A stretch of 64,000 bases of DNA from Duganella qianjiadongensis (GTDB lineage Bacteria > Pseudomonadota > Gammaproteobacteria > Burkholderiales > Burkholderiaceae_D). The notes below the pieces were generated by a model. The model worked only from the letters and a program-made list of their open reading frames with translations. It had not been told where the DNA came from and did not search any database. Shown in pieces: positions 12,183 to 20,988 of the stretch (within the stretch, counting starts at the first letter, position 1; the number at the start of each line of letters is the position of its first letter). Position numbers and translations under genes: made by a program. Location of the stretch: the NCBI RefSeq assembly GCF_009857915.1, contig NZ_WWCM01000002.1, forward strand, positions 62,001-126,000, given 5' to 3'.

Positions 12183-14279
12183 ATGAAATTCAATGTGGTG
12201 CTTTTCGCTGCCATGGCAGCTGCTGGTCTGGTTGGCTGCGGTGCAGACTATAAAAACGGCCCCTCGATACCCGAGGGCACGACGGTGACGCTGGCACTGC
12301 TGGAAACCACCGACCTGCACGCCAACGTGATGAGCTACAACTACTACTCGCTGGCCGAAGACACCAGCCTCGGTATGGAGCGCACGGCCACGCTGGTGGC
12401 GGCCGCCCGCGCTGAAAATCCGAACAATCTGCTGCTTGACGACGGTGACGTCATCCAGGGCACCCTGCTGGGCGATCTGCAGGCCGTGACCAAGCCCGTT
12501 ACCTGCGCCGACACCATGGCCATCCACAAAGCCATGAACGCCATGAAGTACGACGGCGGCGGCTTCGGCAACCACGAATTCAACTACGGTCTGCCGCTGC
12601 TGAGCCAGATCACCAATACCGACTTCGGCATTCCCGGCGTGAGCAAGCCAGCCGGCACCTGCGGCGGCCCCAACTTCCCGCTGGTACTGAGCAACGTCAC
12701 CGGCGTAGCCAGCGGCAAGCCTATCGTCCAGCCATACAGCCTGCTGCCGCGCACTTTCTCGGCCGTGACACCGGACGGTAACAAGCTCGATGTGAAAATC
12801 AATGTCGGCATCATGAGCTTCGTGCCGCCGCAGATACTGGACTGGGACCAGAAAAATCTGGCCGGTAAGGTCGCCGTCACGGGCGTGCAGGAAGCGGCCA
12901 AGCAGTATGTACCGGAACTGCGCAGCAAAGGCGCCGATCTGGTGGTGGCACTGTCGCACGGCGGTCTGGACCCCAGCGCCTACAGCCCGAAAATGGAAAA
13001 CGGCAGCTACCATCTGACCAGCACCGGCATCGATGCCCTGCTGGTCGGCCACTCGCACCTGATCTTCCCGAAAGGTAAAGAGACGGGCGCACCGGCGCTC
13101 GACCCGTCGTTCGCCGCCTTCCCTGCCAGCGCCAAGATCGATGCCATCAACGGCTTCGTCAACGGCGTACCGACCGTGATGGCGCAGAGCTGGGGCCGCC
13201 GTCTGGGCATTATCAAAATGACGCTGGCCTACACGGGCGGCAAATGGGTGGTGCAGCCTGCCAAGACCACGGTGGAATCGCGTGGCTTCAAATATACCGA
13301 CGGCGTGACCAATGCCAAGGCCGATCCTGGCATCGCCCCGCTGGTGGCCACCGAACATGCGGCCACCATCGCCTACGCCAAGCAGCCGCTGGGCGTAGCC
13401 ACCGATTTCGAAATGTCGGCCTACTTTGCACTGGTGGGCGATGTCAGCGCCATCCAGCTGGTCAATCAGGCCCAGCTCGACTACGTGAAAAAATTCATCG
13501 CCAGCAGCACCGACGCTACCATCGCCAGCTACAAGAACATCCCCGTGATCTCGTGCAGCGCGCCGTTCAAGGCGGGCCGCAACGGTCCTTCCGACTTCAC
13601 CGACGTAGCGCCGGGCGCCAGCCCAGCCGCACCGGTAGGTCTGCAAGTGCGCAATCCCGGTGACCTCTACCTGTACAGCAACAACAATCTGCAGGCCGTG
13701 AAGATCAAAGGTTCCGACCTCAAGGCATGGCTGGAAACGGCAGCCAAGCAGTTCGCCCAGATCAATCCTGCCCTCGCCAGCGAGCAGGATCTGGTACCGA
13801 GCTACGGCACCATCTACAACTACGACGTGTTCTACGCCGAGAACAACGCGCTGACCTACCAGATCGATGTGACCAAACCAGCCGGCAGCCGCATCGTCAA
13901 CCTCAGCTATCTGGGCAAGGCCGTGGCGGATACTGACGACTTCATCGTCGCCACCAATGACTACCGCGCAGGCGGCGGCGGTTCGGTGCCGGGCATCGAT
14001 GGCAGCAAGACCATCATCAAGTCGCCCGATGCCAATCAGACCGTGGTGAGCAACTACCTGACGGCTCTGGGCAGCAGCAGCGGCAAGGTCACGCTGGCTG
14101 GCAACGGCAGCGCGCGCAGCTGGAGCTTCGTCAAAGTGTCCACCGCCGGTCCGGTGATACTGCGTTCGGCGCCGGGCCATCTGGCTCTGGCACAGAACAG
14201 CGGCATCAGCAGCATCACGGCAGAAGGCCCGCTCGATGCCAGCGGCTATGCCAAGTACAGCGTCGATCTGAGCAAGTAA
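12183..14279 (+). CDS. cpdB: 2',3'-cyclic-nucleotide 2'-phosphodiesterase / 5'-nucleotidase lipoprotein
   Basis: 698 residues. A lipoprotein signal ends in LVGC (Cys about residue 19), so the protein is anchored in the periplasm or outer membrane. The N-terminal metallophosphatase domain carries all motifs: ETTDLHANV, DDGDVIQGT, GNHEFNYG, LSHGG and GHSHLIF, which bind two metals. The C-terminal 5'-nucleotidase domain binds the nucleotide (YLYSNNNLQAVKIKGSDLKAWLE). It would release phosphate and nucleosides from extracellular nucleotides and 2',3'-cyclic nucleotides. The Pho box upstream fits a phosphate-scavenging role. CpdB is the closest known family member; plain 5'-nucleotidase activity is the alternative. 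Confidence 0.9.
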   Translation: MKFNVVLFAAMAAAGLVGCGADYKNGPSIPEGTTVTLALLETTDLHANVMSYNYYSLAEDTSLGMERTATLVAAARAENPNNLLLDDGDVIQGTLLGDLQAVTKPVTCADTMAIHKAMNAMKYDGGGFGNHEFNYGLPLLSQITNTDFGIPGVSKPAGTCGGPNFPLVLSNVTGVASGKPIVQPYSLLPRTFSAVTPDGNKLDVKINVGIMSFVPPQILDWDQKNLAGKVAVTGVQEAAKQYVPELRSKGADLVVALSHGGLDPSAYSPKMENGSYHLTSTGIDALLVGHSHLIFPKGKETGAPALDPSFAAFPASAKIDAINGFVNGVPTVMAQSWGRRLGIIKMTLAYTGGKWVVQPAKTTVESRGFKYTDGVTNAKADPGIAPLVATEHAATIAYAKQPLGVATDFEMSAYFALVGDVSAIQLVNQAQLDYVKKFIASSTDATIASYKNIPVISCSAPFKAGRNGPSDFTDVAPGASPAAPVGLQVRNPGDLYLYSNNNLQAVKIKGSDLKAWLETAAKQFAQINPALASEQDLVPSYGTIYNYDVFYAENNALTYQIDVTKPAGSRIVNLSYLGKAVADTDDFIVATNDYRAGGGGSVPGIDGSKTIIKSPDANQTVVSNYLTALGSSSGKVTLAGNGSARSWSFVKVSTAGPVILRSAPGHLALAQNSGISSITAEGPLDASGYAKYSVDLSK

Positions 14280-14302
14280 GCCGCGTCTGATCGTTCGCAG
14301 CA

Positions 14303-14328
14303 CAGGGAGCCGCTACGCCGGCTCCCTG
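14303..14328 (+). terminator. Hairpin after the phosphodiesterase gene
   Basis: A perfect 10-bp stem CAGGGAGCCG/CGGCTCCCTG with a 6-base loop, 24 bases after the stop. No U tract follows, so it may stabilise the 3' end or terminate inefficiently. Confidence 0.5.
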
Positions 14329-14371
14329 TACAGCGATACAGCCGATACACAATCATCAAGAGGTGCCGCCC

Positions 14372-15115
14372 ATGTCTCTGTCGAAATCCGCCTTTGCGCT
14401 CGCCAGTTCCATCCTGATTGCCGCCATGCTGCCAGCCTGCCAGATGCAGCAGGAGAAGCCCACTTCGGCGCAGATCGAAACGGTCAGCATGAAGGCCGCG
14501 CAGCAGGCCGATGCGGCCGCCGAACGCAAGCTGATGGCATGGGCCACACAGGGCCTGCCGGTAGCCCAGCGCGAACTGGGCTTGCTGTATCAGGCCCGCA
14601 GCACCCAGCGCGCGCAGGCCGTATCTCTGTTCGAGCAGGCCGCGCAGGCAGGAGATACGGAGGCGGCGTTCCGGCTGGCCGAATTGCTACGCAACGGTGC
14701 AGCGCAGATAGCGCCCGCACCGGCAGCGGCAGCCCACTGGTACGGTCAGGCTGCCAGCGCACAACATGCACGCGCGGCACTGATGCTGGGCCTGCTGTAC
14801 AAGAATGGCGAAGGCATCGAACGCAACGAGCAGCAAGCCGCGCACTGGCTAGGCGTCGCCAGCGAACTGGGTAACCCCCATGCGATGTTCCTGCTGTCCT
14901 ACATTTATCAGGAAGGGCGTGGCGTGACCGTCGATCAAGCCCGCGCCCGCGCGCTGCTGGAACAAGCCGCCGAACATGAATATCCGCCGGCCATACAGGA
15001 GCTGGCAATGACAGTGCAGATCGGCGATGGTCTGAGTCCGAAAGACGAACTGCGCGCCAGCCACCTGCTCAAGGAAGCGGCCGAGCACCGCCACAACAAC
15101 TGGAACCGCTTTTAA
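14372..15115 (+). CDS. Sel1-repeat (TPR-like) lipoprotein
   Basis: 247 residues. The ATG at 14372 is chosen because AAGAGG sits at the right distance; a GTG at 14363 would overlap it. The signal MSLSKSAFALASSILIAAMLPAC ends in a lipobox with Cys. The mature part is a string of 36-residue Sel1 repeats (AQRELGLLYQ, AAFRLAELLRNG, ARAALMLGLLYKNGEGIERNE, AMFLLSYIYQEGRGVTVDQ, AIQELAMTVQIGDG). Such proteins act as scaffolds or regulators in the envelope; no partner is obvious. The short downstream gap holds a convergent junction with the next gene. Confidence 0.85.
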   Translation: MSLSKSAFALASSILIAAMLPACQMQQEKPTSAQIETVSMKAAQQADAAAERKLMAWATQGLPVAQRELGLLYQARSTQRAQAVSLFEQAAQAGDTEAAFRLAELLRNGAAQIAPAPAAAAHWYGQAASAQHARAALMLGLLYKNGEGIERNEQQAAHWLGVASELGNPHAMFLLSYIYQEGRGVTVDQARARALLEQAAEHEYPPAIQELAMTVQIGDGLSPKDELRASHLLKEAAEHRHNNWNRF

Positions 15116-15148
15116 CGGCAGGCCTGCGCGGCAAACTGGCAGGCTGGC

Positions 15149-16294
15149 TTAGCCCGCCAGCTGGGCCATTTCGCGCTGCATATTCTCGATGGCGCGTTCG
15201 TTATACTGCTCGGCAAAATAGGCATTGCCGAACAGCTGCCCCGTCTCCGCTTTGCGGCACATATGGGCCAGCGCAGCGCGCCGCTCCTGGCGGTATTTCA
15301 CATCGGGCAGATGGATGTACTCCTGCCGGATAGCGCGCGCATAGTTGCCATACACCTCGTCGTCCTGCCCGAGAATGGCCAGATCCACACCCAGCAGCAC
15401 ATCTTTCAGGCGGTGCTCGATATGGGCTTCCTGGAAATGGTCGGTGGCGCGGATCAGCGCGGCGGCATCTTCACGCTCCTGCCCCAGATGGCAGTCCAGC
15501 CACAGACGGGCGCTGGCTTCTTCGCTGGTGATGTCTATGCCCAGCCCCGCCGGCCCGTACTCGGCATCATGGAACCAGAAGGCCTGCTTGACGATGGCCA
15601 CATCGGCCGGATCGGGACGGGTATTGGCAGCCCACACGCGGATCTCGCACAGGCCATGCACCAGATGGTCGAGGTTGTGATAATGGCGCTGCGGCCCGCC
15701 ATACATGGTGGCGCCGGTCAGGCGGATAAACCAGTCGTCGGCATGGGCGATGGCGGTGGCGTCGATGGCTTCGTAGTCCCACAGCGCCTCCCACTCGCGC
15801 CGCAGCCAGCTCAGCACCCACGCGTGGTAGGCCGGACCGGGCACAAATTTCTTCATGATCCAGTTCCAGCCTATCGGCCCTTCCAGCGCCTTGACGAAGC
15901 TGGAGCTGACGGAACCGAGGTCGCGCGGCGGCATCACGAAGATGGTCTTGGCACCCTGCAGCACATCGACGTTGGTCTGCTGGATCAGGTTCTCGTAATC
16001 GAAATCGGCCGTGGTACGGATACCACGGATCAGGCAGTGCACCCCCTGCTTTTTGGCCGCCCGTGCCGTGTAATCGCCCTTGACGATCACCACCTGCACA
16101 TTGTCCCAGCCCTGCTGGGCGCAGCTCAGGGCGATGATGCTTTTACGCTCTTCAGCGCTGAAACGGGGCTTCTTGGCCGGATTCTCGGACAGGAATACCA
16201 CCACTTGGTCCGCCAGCGAACGGGCTTCGTTGATCACCCACATATGCCCATTGGTGATGGGATCGAAGGTGCCCGAAAAGCCGATTTTTTCCAT
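15149..16294 (-). CDS. CoaD-like adenylyltransferase fused to an HD-family hydrolase domain
   Basis: 381 residues. Residues 1-155 look like phosphopantetheine adenylyltransferase: GTFDPITNGH (8-17), KKPRFSAEERKSII, LIRGIRTTADFDYE (88-101) and SVSSSFVKAL (128-137). Residues about 160-375 form an all-alpha HD-superfamily domain like stand-alone predicted metal-dependent phosphohydrolases: HYHNLDH (204-210), FWFHDAEYG (HD at 242-243), ATDHF (285-286) and GVDLAILG (Asp 304). Normal CoaD is about 160 residues with no such tail. The nucleotidyltransferase may make CoA or another nucleotide conjugate and the HD domain may hydrolyse one. Start at 16294, with GGAG 6 bases upstream. It follows the two-component genes on the same strand, 32 bases after the kinase. 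Confidence 0.82.
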   Translation of the reverse strand: MEKIGFSGTFDPITNGHMWVINEARSLADQVVVFLSENPAKKPRFSAEERKSIIALSCAQQGWDNVQVVIVKGDYTARAAKKQGVHCLIRGIRTTADFDYENLIQQTNVDVLQGAKTIFVMPPRDLGSVSSSFVKALEGPIGWNWIMKKFVPGPAYHAWVLSWLRREWEALWDYEAIDATAIAHADDWFIRLTGATMYGGPQRHYHNLDHLVHGLCEIRVWAANTRPDPADVAIVKQAFWFHDAEYGPAGLGIDITSEEASARLWLDCHLGQEREDAAALIRATDHFQEAHIEHRLKDVLLGVDLAILGQDDEVYGNYARAIRQEYIHLPDVKYRQERRAALAHMCRKAETGQLFGNAYFAEQYNERAIENMQREMAQLAG

Positions 16295-16326
16295 GAACCG
16301 CTCCAACGCCTGATAAAACTGGCATT

Positions 16327-17727
16327 TTAGACTGGAGTGGCCTTCATGGTGTCAGGAAAATCGACCTTGATCTTCAGCCCGCCCAGCCGTTCGGAGCTAT
16401 CAAGACTGAGCACCGCCTGATGGCGCTCGGCGATGGAACGGATAATCGCCAGCCCCAGACCGCTGCCGCCGGCGGGGCTGCCCGGTACACGGTAGAAGCG
16501 GCTGAACACCCGTTCGCGCTCTTCCGGCGCAATGCCGGGGCCGGAATCTTCCACGCACAGCAGTATGCGGCCCGGCTTGCCGCCTGCGCCTGCCGTGCGG
16601 CGCAGATCGATATCGACCGTGCCGCCCGAGGGCGTGTATTTGATGGCGTTATCCACCAGATTGCGCAGCAGGATCAGCAGCGCATCGCTCTGCCCTGCCA
16701 CCGTCACATCGTCCGCATGGTGCACGCCGAGATCGATCTGGCGCGCCTGCGCCAGCCCGCTCATGTCGCCCAGCGTCCGCTTTATCAGCTCGGTCAGATT
16801 GACCGGCTCCAGCGTCACCTCATGCTGGACGCCTTCCTGCCGCGCCAGCACCAGCAACTGTTCCACCAGCCGCGTCGCCCGTTCGATCCCGGCGGTGACG
16901 CGTGCCACCGCCACGCTGCGCGCGGCATCGTCCTGTGCCCGCTCCAGACTGAGCACCTGCAGTTTCAGTGCCGCCAGCGGGGTGCGCAGTTCATGCGCGG
17001 CATCAGCCACAAAATGCTGCTGCGCCTCGAACGCCGTGCGTACACGGCCAAACAGCAGATTGAGTTCCTGAACCAGCGGCAGCACTTCATCAGGCAGATC
17101 GTTTTCCGACACCGGCGACAGATCATCGGCCTGCCTTGCCGCCACTTGCCGCTTGACGCGCGACACCGGCGCCAGCGAACCGCTCACTACCCACCACACC
17201 ACCAGCATCAGCACCGGCGCCATCACGGCAATCGGCCCCACCGTACGCAATGCCAGCGTACCGGCCATGCGCTGGCGCACCGCCATATCCTGCGCCACCT
17301 GCACCGTCTGGTTACTGGTCTGTACGGAGAAAATCCGGTAAGTGGTGTTATTGGCTTTCACGTTGGAGAAGCCCAGCACGGCGCGCTGGGGCAGCGCGGC
17401 ACGCGACAGGGAACGGAACACCTGCGCTCCGTCCGGCGTCCAGACCTGCACCACCAGATCGTCGTTCTCCGGATCGGCTGCCGTATCGGCCGCCTTGTTG
17501 GTCAGCGTGGCGCTGGAACGCAAGGCCATCGCCATCTGCTGCATGTGGTAATCGAAAATTTGATCGGCGTCATTCAGCGCACTGCGATAGGCCACCATGG
17601 CCTGCGCTATCGCCGCCATGGTAATGGCCGCCAGCAGGAACCACAGCAGACGCCCGCGCAGCGAGTGCGTTACCACCGGCACCTTGGGCAGCGGCGGCAT
17701 GCGCACCTTGACCTTCATGCTCTTCAT
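16327..17727 (-). CDS. Sensor histidine kinase (QseC/TctE type)
   Basis: 466 residues. Membrane segments at about 24-46 and 163-184 flank a periplasmic two-component sensor domain of some 115 residues. Then come a HAMP-like linker, the phosphoacceptor motif AAHELRTPLAAL (His 245), the N box RNLVDNAIKYTP, DSGPGIA and GSGLGLAI. It autophosphorylates and passes phosphate to the response regulator encoded immediately upstream, whose TGA overlaps this ATG by four bases. The QseC/PmrB/TctE families share this design; the signal cannot be assigned. Confidence 0.93.
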   Translation of the reverse strand: MKSMKVKVRMPPLPKVPVVTHSLRGRLLWFLLAAITMAAIAQAMVAYRSALNDADQIFDYHMQQMAMALRSSATLTNKAADTAADPENDDLVVQVWTPDGAQVFRSLSRAALPQRAVLGFSNVKANNTTYRIFSVQTSNQTVQVAQDMAVRQRMAGTLALRTVGPIAVMAPVLMLVVWWVVSGSLAPVSRVKRQVAARQADDLSPVSENDLPDEVLPLVQELNLLFGRVRTAFEAQQHFVADAAHELRTPLAALKLQVLSLERAQDDAARSVAVARVTAGIERATRLVEQLLVLARQEGVQHEVTLEPVNLTELIKRTLGDMSGLAQARQIDLGVHHADDVTVAGQSDALLILLRNLVDNAIKYTPSGGTVDIDLRRTAGAGGKPGRILLCVEDSGPGIAPEERERVFSRFYRVPGSPAGGSGLGLAIIRSIAERHQAVLSLDSSERLGGLKIKVDFPDTMKATPV

Positions 17728-18383
17728 AGTTTGGGAACCATGTAGCCCAGACCACGCACGTTCTGTATCAGTTCTGCGCCCAGCTTCTTGCGCAGGCCGT
17801 GGATGTATACTTCCACCGCATTGCTGTTGACTTCATCCTTCCAGCTGTACAGCTTCTCTTCCAGCTGCTGGCGCGACAGCACGATGCCGGGACGGGCGAT
17901 CAATGCTTCCAGCACGGCCCATTCGCGTGCCGACAGATTGACCTGCTTGCCATCGGCCAGCACTTCGCGCGTCTGCGGATTGACGCTCACATTGCCATGC
18001 TCGAACACCGGCTCGGCACGGCCGGCCGAACGGCGCAGCAGCGCACGGATGCGCGCCAGCAGTTCGTCCAGATCATAGGGTTTCAGCACGTAGTCGTCGG
18101 CACCGGCATCGAGGCCGGCGATGCGCTGCTCCTTGGCGTCGCGCGCAGTGGCGATCAGTACCGGCGTGAGCTCCTTGCGCGCACGCATGGAACGCAGCAC
18201 TTCCAGACCATCCTTGCGCGGCAGGCCCAGATCGAGCAGCACCAGATCATAGGTCTGGGTCTGCAGGGCCGTATCGGCCATGGCGCCATCCTTGACCCAG
18301 TCTACCGCGTAGTGCTCGGCCCTGAGCAGGTCGAGCACTACTTCGCCTATCATCGTATCGTCTTCTACCAGCAGAAGTCGCAT
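17724..18383 (-). CDS. OmpR-family response regulator (QseB/PmrA type)
   Basis: 219 residues. The receiver domain starts MRLLLVEDDTMIGEVV (acidic pair at 8-9), has the phospho-acceptor Asp in LVLLDLGLPRKDG (about residue 51), ATARD and KPYD with the conserved Lys. The C-terminal winged helix shows LSAREWAVLEALIARPGIVLS and AVEVYIHGLRKKLG. It binds DNA when phosphorylated by the coupled kinase. The degP-like gene upstream ends 82 bases before this start and is on the same strand, so the protease and the two-component genes may be co-transcribed or related in an envelope response. Confidence 0.94.
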   Translation of the reverse strand: MRLLLVEDDTMIGEVVLDLLRAEHYAVDWVKDGAMADTALQTQTYDLVLLDLGLPRKDGLEVLRSMRARKELTPVLIATARDAKEQRIAGLDAGADDYVLKPYDLDELLARIRALLRRSAGRAEPVFEHGNVSVNPQTREVLADGKQVNLSAREWAVLEALIARPGIVLSRQQLEEKLYSWKDEVNSNAVEVYIHGLRKKLGAELIQNVRGLGYMVPKL

Positions 18384-18465
18384 CTTGTTATTTCCTTTCT
18401 ATTTTTGTGTCGCGTTCTGCCGGCCAGACTATGGCCTGCGGAATCCGGCTAAAGCATACGGCTCA

Positions 18466-19956
18466 TTAACCGAGACGCACCGGAATGAAGATTCTATCGT
18501 CGCCCCGCTGGATCAGCAATGCCACCGATTTACCGGACTTGTCCACCACTTCGCGCACCTGCTCCACGCTCTGTACGGGACGGCCATTCACCGATAGCAG
18601 TACATCACCGGGCTGCACGCCTGCGGCTGCAGCGGCGCCACGGGCATCCTCGATCACCAAACCGGAACTGATGCCGGACTGGCGCTTCTCGATGTTTTCC
18701 AGCGGCCGCAACGACAGGCCCAGGCGCACTTTGCCGGTAGCCTGTTCCTCGCGGTCCGTATCGGCCAGCTGCGCCTTGTCATTGGCATTGCCCAGCGTCG
18801 CCTTGATAGCCTCCATCTTACCCTGACGCCAGACTTCCAGCGTCACTTTGTCGCCCGGCGTCGCAAGGCTGACCATGGCCGGCAGGTCGCCCGAACTGAC
18901 GATTTTCTGGCCGTTGATGGTGCGGATCACATCGCCCGGTTTCAGGCCGGCCTTGTCGGCAGGGCCGCCTTTATCCACTTTCGAAATCAGCGCGCCTTCC
19001 GGCGTGGCCAGATCGAAGGAATCGGCAAAGCCCTGATTAACTTCCTGCACCGTCACACCGAGCTTGGCATGGGTGACCTTACCGGTAGCGATAATCTGGT
19101 CCTTGATCTTGCTGGCCACATCGATAGGGATGGCGAACGACAGGCCCTGATAGCCGCCCGTCTGGCTGTAGATCTGCGAGTTAATGCCGACCACTTCGCC
19201 GCGGGTGTTAAACAGCGGGCCGCCCGAGTTGCCGGGGTTGACTGCCACGTCGGTCTGGATGAAGGGCACGTTCCCATCCGGCAGCGAGCGGCCTTTGGCG
19301 CTGACGACGCCTGCCGTGACGGTGTTTTCCAGTCCGAACGGCGAGCCTATGGCCAGTACCCACTGGCCTACTTTCAGATCATTCGATTTGGCCAGCGGCA
19401 CTACCGGCAGGTTTTTCGCGTCGATCTTCAGCACCGCCACATCGCTCTTCGGATCGGAGCCCAGCACCTTGGCGCGGAATTCGCGGCGGTCGGTCAGTTT
19501 CACCGTCACTTCGCTGGCGTCACGCACCACGTGGGCATTGGTCAGTATCACGCCGTCGCTGCTGACGATGAACCCCGAACCCATGCCATGGGTAGGCACG
19601 CGCTGGCCGCCACGCTGCTGCGGCATCTGGAAGCGGCGGAAGAATTCGAAGAAGGGATCGTCCGCAAACGGGTCGCCGCGCCCGGCCGGTTCGTTATAGG
19701 ACGCGCGGGTGCTGCCGGTCACGCTGATGTTGACCACTGCGGGACCGTTGTGATCAACGATCACGCTGAAATCGGGCAAAGTGATGCCGGGTGCTGGCAC
19801 GGCTACCGGCGCGGCGGCGGGCGCGGAAGCGGCCTGCACCACGGTTGGAGCGGCGGCAACAGCATTCCCTTGCTGCACTGCGACAGCGCCACCCACGCCG
19901 ATCACGCCCAGGACGGCCACTGCCAGGGCTGCACGTTTGAGAGTAGATTGAGACAT
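18466..19956 (-). CDS. DegP/DegQ/MucD-type periplasmic serine protease
   Basis: 496 residues, starting MSQSTLKRAALAV with AGGAG 7 bases upstream. The signal/anchor region (about 8-28) is followed by an Ala/Pro-rich linker and a trypsin-like domain with the triad His 142 (TNAHVV), Asp 172 (KSDVAVL) and Ser 244 (PGNSGGP). Two PDZ domains follow (about 265-360 and 400-490). Such proteases degrade or refold damaged envelope proteins. On the minus strand GTCTAA (20035-20040) could be a sigma-E -10, but the matching -35 is poor. It precedes the two-component system on the same strand. Confidence 0.95.
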   Translation of the reverse strand: MSQSTLKRAALAVAVLGVIGVGGAVAVQQGNAVAAAPTVVQAASAPAAAPVAVPAPGITLPDFSVIVDHNGPAVVNISVTGSTRASYNEPAGRGDPFADDPFFEFFRRFQMPQQRGGQRVPTHGMGSGFIVSSDGVILTNAHVVRDASEVTVKLTDRREFRAKVLGSDPKSDVAVLKIDAKNLPVVPLAKSNDLKVGQWVLAIGSPFGLENTVTAGVVSAKGRSLPDGNVPFIQTDVAVNPGNSGGPLFNTRGEVVGINSQIYSQTGGYQGLSFAIPIDVASKIKDQIIATGKVTHAKLGVTVQEVNQGFADSFDLATPEGALISKVDKGGPADKAGLKPGDVIRTINGQKIVSSGDLPAMVSLATPGDKVTLEVWRQGKMEAIKATLGNANDKAQLADTDREEQATGKVRLGLSLRPLENIEKRQSGISSGLVIEDARGAAAAAGVQPGDVLLSVNGRPVQSVEQVREVVDKSGKSVALLIQRGDDRIFIPVRLG

Positions 19957-20244
19957 AGTGAAACTCCTGCAATGAAGGTTGCGATTAAGCTGACAACTAA
20001 GGTTGAACAACACTGCCAATATGCGGCAGCAAACTTAGACGCGTCTTAACTTTTTGCAGGTCGGCCGCAGTGCGGGAACAGCACTCGCCACGCGCCCGCA
20101 GGCCGACGCAGCACTGGCCGTGCCGGAAGAAACCGGCCGGCCAGACAGACGTAGAACTGGCCGGAAAGCTCAACTACGCTCCGGCCAGTCGGGATCATTC
20201 TAGACTACCGCGCTGCGGTAGTTAATATGCAACTCAAGCCGGCA
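19957..20244. other. Intergenic region between the degP-like and hsp20 genes
   Basis: 288 bases with no gene. It holds the degP-side promoter, including a 10-base palindrome AGACGCGTCT near 20037-20046. Nearer hsp20 are two stems: CTGGCCGG/CCGGCCAG (20157-20188) and ACTACCGC/GCGGTAGT (20204-20222, 3-base loop). The second lies just after the hsp20 stop and may be its 3' stem, though no U tract follows. Confidence 0.5.
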
Positions 20245-20703
20245 TTAAGCGGCCTGACGCTGCTCCAGTGCCGTCACATTAGGACCGCCGTCGATGACGA
20301 TCTTGCGTGGCTTGAGGGCTTCCGGCACTTCGCGTACCAGCTCGATGGTCAGCATGCCGTTATCGAACGTGGCGCCGGTCACCTTGACGTGGTTGGCCAG
20401 CTGGAAGCGCTGCTCGAAATCCCGCGCTGCGATACCGCGGTGCAGATAGGTGCGCGCGCTAGTGTCCTTTTCCTTGCGGCCTACTACCTGCAGCGAATCA
20501 CGCTCGAAGGTGATGTCGATTTCCGAACGGTTGAAGCCGGCCAGCGCCATGACGATGCGGTACTGATCGTCGCTCACCAGTTCGATGTTGTAAGGGGGAT
20601 AGCTAGGGGTGGCATCGCCGCGTTGGGCGTCGTTGAGCATTTGGGCCAGACGGTCGAAACCGATAGCGGAACGATACAGTGGGGTCAGGTCGAAGTTACG
20701 CAT
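20245..20703 (-). CDS. Hsp20/IbpA-type small heat-shock protein
   Basis: 152 residues, normal for IbpA-type holdases. The start MRNFDLTPLYRSAIGFDRL is the IbpA-like N-terminus. An alpha-crystallin domain follows: YPPYNIELVSDDQYRIVMAL, ISFERDSLQVVG-like strands, RGIAARDFEQRFQL and NGMLTIELVREVPE, and a C-terminal I-x-I-like tail (KIVID). It binds unfolding proteins so that DnaK and ClpB can rescue them. I start at 20703 (AAGGAT upstream) rather than six codons earlier. A good promoter lies 67 bases upstream on the minus strand. Confidence 0.94.
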   Translation of the reverse strand: MRNFDLTPLYRSAIGFDRLAQMLNDAQRGDATPSYPPYNIELVSDDQYRIVMALAGFNRSEIDITFERDSLQVVGRKEKDTSARTYLHRGIAARDFEQRFQLANHVKVTGATFDNGMLTIELVREVPEALKPRKIVIDGGPNVTALEQRQAA

Positions 20704-20769
20704 GATAGATATCCTTTTCAAGTTAAGCGATATGGTCAGGTGGCCCCCATCTGGGCGACCACTGACTCC

Positions 20770-20797
20770 GATATAGGATGGTTTTTGCCTGTTTCAA
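20770..20797 (-). promoter_or_regulatory. Putative hsp20 promoter
   Basis: On the minus strand TTGAAA (20792-20797), a 16-base spacer, then TATATC (20770-20775). The -35 is preceded by CC, giving CCTTGAAA, which is also the sigma-32 -35, but the CCCCAT-type -10 is poorly matched. Either housekeeping or heat-shock sigma could use it. Confidence 0.5.
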
Positions 20798-20988
20798 GGC
20801 CTTGAAAAATGCTCTGCGCGTCCCCAGCCGGCCAGTTTTTTCACTTTTTTTTGAAAATTTTTTCGATTTTTCCCAAAAAATTTTCGCCGCGCGGACCCCG
20901 GCCGCCGCCACCGGCAGATACGCTTTGCAACATTTGCCATGTTTCCTACGTGCTACACTCGGTTTTTCCGTTTTTTTGACCTGAGACC

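Noticed and set aside
11973..14303. A 776-codon open frame antisense to the phosphodiesterase gene
   Set aside because: Same reason: shadow of a GC-rich gene with full family motifs on the plus strand.
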